A stretch of 62,304 nt of DNA from Microvirga tunisiensis (GTDB lineage: Bacteria > Pseudomonadota > Alphaproteobacteria > Rhizobiales > Beijerinckiaceae), in assembly GCF_009296175.1 (NCBI RefSeq), contig NZ_VOSK01000014.1:1-62304 (forward strand), written 5' to 3'. The notes below the pieces were generated by a model. That model was not told the DNA's origin, did not search any database, and was given only the letters and a program-made list of their open reading frames with translations. Of the stretch, positions 17,481-24,574 are shown piece by piece. Position 1 is the stretch's first letter, and each line of letters begins with the position of its first letter. The translations under genes and the position numbers were made by a program.

Positions 17481-18191
17481 TCAGCGATGTCGGCCCAACA
17501 AGACTTCTCTCGCCTCGTTTACGCGAGCCGCGAGATACGCCGTCCCTCCCTGGTCGGGATGGAGCTTCTTCATCAGCGTCCGATGCGCTTTTCGGACCTC
17601 GTCGAGGCTCGCACCAGGCTGAAGCCCCAGGATCTGATAGGCTTCTTCTTTCGTCATTACGCCCGAATGCGCATGGGTGCGCGTCCGCGTGTCGCGATCT
17701 CCCTGAGCGTTTTCACGCCAGCCGGAAAACCGGCGATCAAGATAAGCCTCTAGGAGAGGAACGCCCTGGGGATCGTGGGCGCAGCATTCGTCATAGAGAC
17801 GACTCAAGCTCTGCGGGTCCAGGCTCGAGAGGCGGCGCCCCGCGAGAGCTCCCACCAGGATGCTTCCTTCGACAGCGCCGGTCGCGTGGTCGATCTCCAT
17901 CTCGATCATGGCTGACCGGATGCGGGAAAAACGGCCGGTCTTCTGCTGGAATTTCCGCCAGGGCCCGGGAAGATTCAGGACGTTCCAGCCCAGCGCCCAG
18001 GCTCCGAAGCCGCCGAGCAGAAGGGCCATGTCGAAGCGCCCCTTGATGCCTAGAAGCACAGCGGCACCCAACGCGGCGACACCGGCCACGGCCTTGAGGC
18101 TTTTCGCCAGAGCCTGGGTATCAGTGCGCGTGTAAGCCTTGGCAAGCCACCACAGAAGGGCGACCGCCACAATTCCAAGAAGCAGCATCAT
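17481..18191 (-). CDS. Membrane-anchored J-domain protein
   Basis: About 236 residues. Two N-terminal transmembrane helices (MMLLLGIVAVALLWWLA, and VAGVAALGAAVLLGIKG continuing into ALLLGGFGAWALGW) precede a soluble region and a C-terminal J domain (EEAYQILGLQPGASLDEVRKAH) containing the HPD tripeptide that stimulates DnaK. The layout resembles Tim14/Pam18-type J proteins. A MEIDHATGAVEGSILVGALAGR segment is typical of the alphaproteobacterial group. Start set at ATG 18191, which has GGGGAAG six bases upstream; GTG 18206 would overlap that site. Partner and substrate are unknown. Confidence 0.85.
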   Translation of the reverse strand: MMLLLGIVAVALLWWLAKAYTRTDTQALAKSLKAVAGVAALGAAVLLGIKGRFDMALLLGGFGAWALGWNVLNLPGPWRKFQQKTGRFSRIRSAMIEMEIDHATGAVEGSILVGALAGRRLSSLDPQSLSRLYDECCAHDPQGVPLLEAYLDRRFSGWRENAQGDRDTRTRTHAHSGVMTKEEAYQILGLQPGASLDEVRKAHRTLMKKLHPDQGGTAYLAARVNEAREVLLGRHR

Positions 18192-18275
18192 CGTTTTCTT
18201 CCCCACCCCAACATGTGGGCCGGGATGGGGCGGATGTAAATTGGCAGCTTGAAGAATGACGGCGGCGGCGAAGGG

Positions 18276-18983
18276 CTATTCAGGCCGCTTCGGACTATCG
18301 AGGCCGCGCTGGACGGCAGGGCGAGCTAGGCCGCGTTCCAGCCAGACCGGGACATGTTTCAGGCTGTCGAAGTCCACGAGCTCGCCCGCGCCGTAGAATC
18401 CGACCAGGTTGCGGACCCAGCCGAGCAGAGAGATGTCGGCAATGGTGTAGTCCTCGCCCATGATCCAGTCGCGACCCTCGAGTCTCGTCTCCAGCACGCC
18501 GAGCAGGCGCTTGGATTCGTTCCGGTAGCGTTCGAGCGGGCGCTTGTCCTCGATCTCCCGACCGGCGAACTTGTGGAAGAAGCCGAGCTGGCCGAACATC
18601 GGCCCCACTGCCGCCATCTGGAAGAACACCCATTGGATGGTCTCGTAGCGCCGCGCCGGATCGGACGGCAGGAGCTTTCCGGTCTTCTCGGCGAGATACA
18701 GGAGGATAGCACCGGATTCGAACAGAGGCAGCGGTTTGCCGCCCGGTCCATCAGGATCGATGATGGACGGGATCTTGCCATTCGGGTTCAGCGAGAGGAA
18801 TTCCGGCGTCCAGGTCTCGTTCTGGCCGATATTGATGAAATGCGGCTCGTAGGGAAGTTCGGTCTCCTCCAGCATGATGGAGACCTTGACGCCATTGGGC
18901 GTGGGCGTGGAATAGAGCTGGATCCGGTCGGGATGCCGGGCCGGCCAGCGGGTCGCAATCGGGAAGGCAGAGAGATCAGCCAT
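18276..18983 (-). CDS. Glutathione S-transferase family protein (YfcG/Ure2-like)
   Basis: 235 residues with an N-terminal thioredoxin-fold GST domain (IQLYSTPTPNGVKVSIMLEE, NPNGKIPSIIDPDG, LFESGAILLYLAEK) and an all-helical C-terminal domain (TIADISLLGWVRNLVGFYG). TPNGVKV and the ESGAI glutathione-binding motif match the Nu-class YfcG/YghU proteins, which act as glutathione-dependent disulfide reductases rather than classical conjugating enzymes. Start ATG 18983 has GGAG five bases upstream. Probably monocistronic. Confidence 0.88.
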   Translation of the reverse strand: MADLSAFPIATRWPARHPDRIQLYSTPTPNGVKVSIMLEETELPYEPHFINIGQNETWTPEFLSLNPNGKIPSIIDPDGPGGKPLPLFESGAILLYLAEKTGKLLPSDPARRYETIQWVFFQMAAVGPMFGQLGFFHKFAGREIEDKRPLERYRNESKRLLGVLETRLEGRDWIMGEDYTIADISLLGWVRNLVGFYGAGELVDFDSLKHVPVWLERGLARPAVQRGLDSPKRPE

Positions 18984-19078
18984 GGAAACTCCATCATCGG
19001 TGTGAGTCGTGATGGAGCAATGCTAGAGGGACAGTCTCTGCTTGCAAACGCGAAGCTCAGGACTGTCCCAATCAAGTT

Positions 19079-19435
19079 TCAGTGCAGCAATCCGGCCCGG
19101 CTGCGCTGGCTTTCCCGTTCCCAGGCCTGGACGACGACGCCATTGATGCCGGAATCGTGGAGCCTGTCGCTCAGATCGATGAAATGGCGCTCGGTCGCTT
19201 CGACATCGAATTCGATCTGCTCGTCCTCGGCATGTTCGAGTTCCGACGCAGCGTAGCGCTCGTAGGCGGCCGACATCTCGGCATAGGCAAAGGCCACGGG
19301 AAGCGTGCGGAAGATGGTGGAGAATTCCTCGTCCAGCTCGCCCGTCATCAGATCGCGCATTTGGACAAGATAGCCGTCGTCATGCTCGCAGACCTCATGA
19401 CGCCAGTGCCGGCCTTCGGATGCACACATCAGCAT
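19079..19435 (-). CDS. Conserved hypothetical acidic protein
   Basis: 118 residues, strongly acidic in the middle (ELEHAEDEQIEFDVEATERH), no signal peptide, no transmembrane segment and no domain I recognise. The N-terminus (MLMCASEGRHWRHEVCEHDDGYLVQMRDLMTGE) has two cysteines. The start at 19435 is supported by GGAGG five bases upstream; the longer ATG at 19447 would contain that site. It lies between a GST gene and a small secreted protein gene, all on the minus strand but with separate spacing. Function unknown. Confidence 0.6.
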   Translation of the reverse strand: MLMCASEGRHWRHEVCEHDDGYLVQMRDLMTGELDEEFSTIFRTLPVAFAYAEMSAAYERYAASELEHAEDEQIEFDVEATERHFIDLSDRLHDSGINGVVVQAWERESQRSRAGLLH

Positions 19436-19515
19436 CGGAACCTCCACTCAACTGTACTGCTGAGCCAATGCTATTCGAGGCAGCGCGGTTCCAGGATGAT
19501 CCCCAGCAAAAAAGT

Positions 19516-19776
19516 CTAACGGCGCCCCGTGACTTCCGCCCGAACACGACCACCGATCCGCACCTGCGTGCCGTTCCCCAAACCGATAAAGCCCTGACTT
19601 GCTCTAAGGGTATCCTGCCTCTCAGCCTCCATCCGGCGGTCCTGGAAACGATCCCTGCATTCCGGCGGCACTTGGACGCGCACGCCTGGAGGCACGTCAG
19701 GCATGCGGCACTCTTTCGCAAGCGCAGGACCAATTGTGACAATCGGAAGAGCGACAATCGCGGATAGAAGCCTCAT
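19516..19776 (-). CDS. Small secreted protein, unknown function
   Basis: 86 residues with a clear signal peptide (MRLLSAIVALPIVTIGPALA, cleavage near residue 20). The mature part has two cysteines (ECRMPDVPPGVRV and PPECRDRF) that could form a disulfide, a basic middle and a Gly-rich C-terminus. No family recognised. Codon usage looks like the neighbours and the stop is in place, so it is probably a real gene, but evidence rests on the signal peptide only. Confidence 0.55.
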   Translation of the reverse strand: MRLLSAIVALPIVTIGPALAKECRMPDVPPGVRVQVPPECRDRFQDRRMEAERQDTLRASQGFIGLGNGTQVRIGGRVRAEVTGRR

Positions 19777-19803
19777 CGAACCATCTCCAAAGATTCACAT
19801 AGG

Positions 19804-20241
19804 TTATAGAAGGCCCAACTCAGCCAGTTCCCGGCGCATGTCTTCCGGCATTTTGGCAAGATCGCCTGCTTTCAGGTCGATGTCACGCGGAGCCTCCTTG
19901 GCGACCAGATAGCGCCAGCCCTGGAATGGCCTGTAGGGGCGCGGCTCGATGGCAACCACCTTCGGCTCCAGCACCAGATGGCAGCGGCCGATGCCGTCGG
20001 CATCGGTGAAGGGCCGAACGGCCAGTAGCATCTGGCGAGCCGCAACCTGCCCCTTGATCACCCAGAACAAGGAGCCGCCATCGAGCAACTCGTCGACGCG
20101 CTTGGGCACCATGCGGGTCGTGTGCGTCTGCTCATAATCGCGCCCAAGGCGCCGATGCAGCGCGCGGTTCTCCTCGATCCACTCTTCGAGATCCGTAATC
20201 GAGTCGCAGCCGACGCAGAGTTTGATCAGGTGAAGTGTCAT
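19804..20241 (-). CDS. DUF1489 family protein
   Basis: 145-residue protein with the family start MTLHLIKLCVGCDSITDLEEW and the segments TRMVPKRVDELLDGGSLFWV and GWRYLVAKEAPRDID typical of DUF1489 (PF07370), found almost only in alphaproteobacteria. Function unknown; no catalytic motif evident. The start at 20241 matches relatives; an upstream codon at 20277 adds 12 residues. It follows the biotin carboxylase gene by about 50 bases on the same strand and may share its transcript. Confidence 0.8.
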   Translation of the reverse strand: MTLHLIKLCVGCDSITDLEEWIEENRALHRRLGRDYEQTHTTRMVPKRVDELLDGGSLFWVIKGQVAARQMLLAVRPFTDADGIGRCHLVLEPKVVAIEPRPYRPFQGWRYLVAKEAPRDIDLKAGDLAKMPEDMRRELAELGLL

Positions 20242-20295
20242 ATCCGTTTTCAACCATGCACCTGCCGGATCTGTCATCCGGCGATGCGCCGCAGG

Positions 20296-22278
20296 TTAGT
20301 CCTCCGTCTTGAGCACGATCAGGCGTGCCCCTTCCGCCACCTGCGCCCCCGGCTCAGCGGCGATCTCCGCCACCTCGGCATTGGAGGACGCTACCAGCAC
20401 ATGCTCCATCTTCATCGCTTCGACAATGGCGAGGCGCTGACCTTTCTCGACCCGGTCGCCGGGCTGCACGAAGATCGCGATGAGCTTGCCGTGCATCGGC
20501 GCCTTGACCGTACCACCTTCGTCCATGTGTTCGAGATCGACATCGAACGGATCATAGGGCTGCACGAGCGTCTGGCGTCCATGGCGGAGAATGTAGACGC
20601 CGTGCGGTGCATCCACCTCGCGGTCGATCTCCGCATCGGCCCAGGGATCGCTTTCGCCGAAAGCAACGGTGCTCGCGCCATGATGCTCGCGGCTGAACAC
20701 CTCGCGGGCCTCGACGCGCTCGCCGTCGACACGCAGCGGCACGCCGACGCTGCGAAGTCCCAGAAGCTGGAAGCCATCCGGCATGGACCAGGGCGATGAC
20801 GGCTCATCGCTTTTTTGCAGTTCGGCCATGCGCAGCCGCTCGATCTCCCGTGAGATGAGCGCGGATGCGCCGAAAGACACGGCGACCTCGTCAAGGGGCT
20901 GAGGTCCGACCCCAAGGCTCGCGATGTTGCGGTCGATGAAGCCGGTATCGAACGGCCCCGCCCTAAAGCCCTCGGCTTCGCAGAGCTTCTTCAAGAAAGC
21001 CGCATTGGTCTTAGGACCTGCGACGATCGTTTGCCCGAGCGCATCGGCCAGCTTGTCCAAGGCCTCCTCGCGGGTCGTGCCATGCGCGATGACCTTCGCA
21101 ATCATGGGATCGTAATAGGGCGTGACCTCGGCGCCGGCTTCGACACCGGTATCGATACGGATCCCCTCGCTCTCCGGGAATTCAAGAGCCCAGAGCCTGC
21201 CCGTTGAAGGCAGGAATTCCTTTTCCGGATCCTCCGCATAGAGGCGTGCCTCGACCGCGTGTCCGTCGATGGTGAGATCGTCCTGTGAGAAAGGCAGCGT
21301 TTCGCCGGACGCGACGCGGAACTGCAGTTCCACCAGATCGAGCCCCGTGATTGCCTCCGTTACGGGATGCTCCACCTGCAGCCGGGTGTTCATTTCCATG
21401 AAATAGAAGCGGTCGGGGCGAAGGCCCTCCCGACCGTCGGCGATGAATTCAACAGTGCCCGCACCGACATAGCCGACCGCGCGGGCTGCTTCCACCGCAG
21501 CCTGCCCCATCACCTGGCGCATCTCGGGGGTCATGCCGGGAGCCGGTGCCTCTTCGATCACCTTCTGATGGCGGCGCTGGAGCGAGCAGTCGCGCTCGAA
21601 GAGATGCACCACGTTGCCGTGACCGTCGGCGAAGACCTGGATCTCGATATGACGCGGCGAGAGGATGTATTTTTCCACCAGCACCCGTGGATCGCCGAAG
21701 GAATTCTGCGCCTCGCGCTGGGCGCTTTCGAGCGCCGCGTCGAAATCGGCCGCTTTCTCGACCCGCCTCATGCCCTTGCCGCCGCCGCCGGCGACGGCCT
21801 TGATGAGAACCGGATAGCCGATCTCATAAGCCTTCTGGCGCAGGAAACCCGGATCCTGCTTGGAGCCATGATACCCAGGCACGACCGGCACGCCCGCCTG
21901 CTGCACGAGCGTCTTGGCCGCATCCTTCAAGCCCATGGCATTGATGGCGGAGGCCGGCGGCCCGACGAAGACGATGCCGTTCGCCGCACAGGCCTCGGCG
22001 AACTCGGCTCGCTCCGAGAGAAAGCCGTAGCCGGGATGGATGGAGGCTGCCTTTGTGCGCTTGGCGACCTCGATGATCCTGTCGATCCGGAGATAGCTCT
22101 CGCGGGCCGGAGGAGGACCTATGAGGTGGGCCTCGTCCGCCATCTGCATGAAGAGCGCGCCGGCGTCGGCCTCCGAATAGACCGCGATCGTGCGCATCCC
22201 CAGCTGCCTGGCGGTGCGGATGATGCGGCACGCGATCTCGCCGCGATTGGCAATCAGAACACTCTCGAGCATTTCCAT
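20296..22278 (-). CDS. Biotin-dependent acyl-CoA carboxylase alpha subunit, probably methylcrotonyl-CoA carboxylase
   Basis: 660 residues: biotin carboxylase N-domain (SVLIANRGEIACRIIRTAR), ATP-grasp with Gly-rich loop KAVAGGGGKGMR, C-domain with FMEMNTRLQVEHPVTE, a middle region and a biotinyl domain whose EAMKMEH motif puts biotin on Lys623. It carboxylates biotin for transfer to an acyl-CoA by a beta subunit. The PVVPGYHGSKQDP motif and the ARESYLRIDRIIEVAKRT stretch favour the leucine-pathway methylcrotonyl-CoA enzyme over propionyl-CoA carboxylase, but this is a judgement by eye. No beta subunit or other leucine-degradation gene is adjacent. The start could be ATG 22272 instead. Confidence 0.8.
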   Translation of the reverse strand: MEMLESVLIANRGEIACRIIRTARQLGMRTIAVYSEADAGALFMQMADEAHLIGPPPARESYLRIDRIIEVAKRTKAASIHPGYGFLSERAEFAEACAANGIVFVGPPASAINAMGLKDAAKTLVQQAGVPVVPGYHGSKQDPGFLRQKAYEIGYPVLIKAVAGGGGKGMRRVEKAADFDAALESAQREAQNSFGDPRVLVEKYILSPRHIEIQVFADGHGNVVHLFERDCSLQRRHQKVIEEAPAPGMTPEMRQVMGQAAVEAARAVGYVGAGTVEFIADGREGLRPDRFYFMEMNTRLQVEHPVTEAITGLDLVELQFRVASGETLPFSQDDLTIDGHAVEARLYAEDPEKEFLPSTGRLWALEFPESEGIRIDTGVEAGAEVTPYYDPMIAKVIAHGTTREEALDKLADALGQTIVAGPKTNAAFLKKLCEAEGFRAGPFDTGFIDRNIASLGVGPQPLDEVAVSFGASALISREIERLRMAELQKSDEPSSPWSMPDGFQLLGLRSVGVPLRVDGERVEAREVFSREHHGASTVAFGESDPWADAEIDREVDAPHGVYILRHGRQTLVQPYDPFDVDLEHMDEGGTVKAPMHGKLIAIFVQPGDRVEKGQRLAIVEAMKMEHVLVASSNAEVAEIAAEPGAQVAEGARLIVLKTED

Positions 22279-22468
22279 CCCTTACCAGATTTTCTCGTCC
22301 GGGTTTTGGGAACCTAGAGCAAACCTGAAGCCACTTGTCACGCATCAACAGGAGGATTGAAACTAGCCTCCAACCGTTGCTGCCGCTGCCGGACCAAAAT
22401 CGAGGCATCTCTCTGCAACTCTGTACAATACCCTCTTGTCGGATTGCTCATTCCAGGTTAGCCTCTTA

Positions 22469-22485
22469 TTGCAAATGCTTCGCAA
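22469..22485 (+). promoter_or_regulatory. Candidate metalloregulator (Mur/Fur-type) operator upstream of mntH
   Basis: TTGCAAATGCTTCGCAA is an imperfect dyad of the form TTGCNAANNNTTNGCAA, 15 bases before the mntH start codon. Alphaproteobacterial Mur proteins repress mntH or sit genes through TGCAA-rich dyads, so manganese control is plausible. Position and context support it; the site sequence alone is weak evidence. Confidence 0.35.
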
Positions 22486-22500
22486 CTGCAGAAAGAGCCC

Positions 22501-23847
22501 ATGGATCAGCCCGCTCCCATCTCCCTCGTGCAGAAGGCCGCTTGGCGGCACTCCCGGGATCTGCCCTCCCTGCCGGAGGTGAATCGCTCGATCGCGGTGC
22601 GGCCGGGATCAGTGTGGAGGCGGGCTGCGGCCTTCCTCGGCCCCGGCTATCTGGTGGCGGTGGGCTACATGGACCCGGGCAACTGGGCGACCTCCATCGC
22701 CGGCGGCTCGAAATACGGCTATGCCCTGCTCTCGGTAGCGCTGATCTCCAACATCATGGCGATCATTCTGCAGTCTCTCTGCGCACGCTTGGCGGTCGCC
22801 ACGGGCAGGGATCTCGCCCAGGCCTGCCGGGACGCCTATCCGAAGCCGGTCGCCTGGGGCCTGTGGCTGCTCGCGGAGCTTGCCATTTGCGCAACGGACC
22901 TCGCGGAGGTGATCGGCACGGCCATCGGCCTCAATCTCCTCTTCGGCATTCCGCTCGAGATCGGCGTCATCATCACGGCGCTCGACGTGTTCCTGATCCT
23001 GTATCTGCAGAACCTCGGCTTCCGGTGGGTCGAAGCCTTCATCATCACCCTGCTCGGCGTAATTGCCGTGTGCTTCGGCATCCAGATCGGCATGGCCGAT
23101 CCGGATTGGGCCGGCGTGATCACCGGCTTTGCCCCGACGACCGACATCGTCACCAATCCCGACATGCTCTATCTCGCGCTCGGCATCCTGGGCGCAACGG
23201 TCATGCCGCATAACCTCTACCTGCATTCAGGCATTGTGCAGACCCGAGCCTATGGCGACACGCCGACGGAACGGCGCGAGGCCCTACGCTTCGCAACGCT
23301 CGACTCGACCATCGCCCTGATGTTCGCGCTGACGATCAACGCGTCCCTTCTCATCCTCGCGGCCGCGGCCTTTCATCACACGGGCCGGTCGGAAATCGCA
23401 GAGCTCGGCGAAGCCCATACTCTCCTCCAGCCGATCCTCGGCAGCGCCATCGCGCCGATGCTCTTCGGCCTGTCGCTCCTGTGCTGCGGCTTGAACTCGA
23501 CGGTGACGGCGACCATGGCGGGCCAGATCGTCATGGAGGGCTTCATCAACTTCAGGATGGCGCCTTGGATGCGCCGCCTCATCACGCGCGGCATCGCCAT
23601 CGTTCCGGCTGCCGGCGTCACTATCGCCTATGGCGAGGGTGGCACCGGGAAGCTCCTGATCCTGAGCCAGGTGATCCTGAGCCTTCAGCTCCCCTTCGCT
23701 GTCATCCCGCTCGTCACCATGACCGCCTCGAAGAACAAGATGGGCGCCCTCGTCACCCCGCGCTGGCTCACCGCGATTGCAGGCATCGTCGCTGCGGTGA
23801 TCGTGGTGCTGAACGTGAAGCTGCTGGTGGACTTCGTGATGGGATGA
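22501..23847 (+). CDS. mntH: Nramp-family divalent metal transporter MntH
   Basis: 448-residue integral membrane protein of 11 predicted helices that imports Mn(II) (and Fe(II)) with protons. Family hallmarks: [16 protein letters not shown] in the first helix (metal-binding DPGN) and [18 protein letters not shown] in the sixth (MPH motif). A roughly 40-residue cytoplasmic N-terminal extension precedes the transporter core, which begins at about [15 protein letters not shown]. The start ATG 22501 follows AGAAAGAG. A candidate metal-responsive operator lies just upstream. Confidence 0.93.
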   Translation: MDQPAPISLVQKAAWRHSRDLPSLPEVNRSIAVRPGSVWRRAAAFLGPGYLVAVGYMDPGNWATSIAGGSKYGYALLSVALISNIMAIILQSLCARLAVATGRDLAQACRDAYPKPVAWGLWLLAELAICATDLAEVIGTAIGLNLLFGIPLEIGVIITALDVFLILYLQNLGFRWVEAFIITLLGVIAVCFGIQIGMADPDWAGVITGFAPTTDIVTNPDMLYLALGILGATVMPHNLYLHSGIVQTRAYGDTPTERREALRFATLDSTIALMFALTINASLLILAAAAFHHTGRSEIAELGEAHTLLQPILGSAIAPMLFGLSLLCCGLNSTVTATMAGQIVMEGFINFRMAPWMRRLITRGIAIVPAAGVTIAYGEGGTGKLLILSQVILSLQLPFAVIPLVTMTASKNKMGALVTPRWLTAIAGIVAAVIVVLNVKLLVDFVMG

Positions 23848-23855
23848 GGCGGCGC

Positions 23856-24574
23856 TTACGGTATCCGCGCCGATGACAAACCGGAGCGCCATGCCAGATC
23901 TGCGAGCAGGCCTGCAGGAAGAATCGCGAGACCTGGCGTCGTACGAATGCCTGCGGCATCCAGCAGATCGGCGACCCAATGGTTGCAAACGTGAAACAGG
24001 TTGAACTGGCCCTTGGCCTTGTAGAACAGGCTCGGCCCATAGAGGCCGGGCCTAGCTCCTGCGGTCGCTGGCTATCATCGGCAGCAAAGGATTCCTCGAT
24101 CTTCTGCCCCAGACGGGCAAAGCCCTCAGGCGAGAGCCTGATCCTCACGAGATCGGATGTGCGGAACGTCCGTTCCGGCTCCTTCTCAAGACCGACGACG
24201 TGAAGGACGCTTCCCTGCCCCTGCCCCGTCAGCGCGAGCCAAGCGAGACGCCATTGAAACTCAGCGGTCGTCGGCGTCGCGCGATAGAACTCGGCATCGC
24301 CCCACCCGAACTCGATCCACTCATAATGCTGGAAGCGTGAAGCGATTGAGATCAGGGCCGGCAGCCCCTTGGCGCCTCCGAGATTGGCCACCTGTTTTCG
24401 AGGCAGCGCCAATCCTGCATGATAGCGGTTGCTGACGAACACGGCCTCCAGACGATCCCGGCCAGCGGGAGAGATCTTTGGATCGCCATGCCGTGCAGTC
24501 AGCACGATCAAGCCGGCCAGAACGAGAAGAAGGGCGATGCCGCCCTTCAATCCATTTCGTAGAATGCGCCTCAA
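23856..24574 (-). pseudogene. DUF2459 family protein, interrupted by a -1 frameshift
   Basis: The N-terminal part has one transmembrane anchor (GIALLLVLAGLIVLTA) and YEWIEFGWGDAEFYRATPT, typical of DUF2459 (TIGR02117) membrane-anchored proteins of unknown function. After QRPQELGP the frame becomes nonsense. Shifting by one base at about 24048-24052 (GGG/CC run) recovers LYGPSLFYKAKGQFNLFHVC followed by NHWVADLLDAAGIRTTPGLA, ending at TAA 23856-23858. One inserted base gives a 239-residue protein of normal length. The start is a TTG overlapping the valS stop codon, so the two genes are coupled. Real mutation or base-calling error is undecided. Confidence 0.75.
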
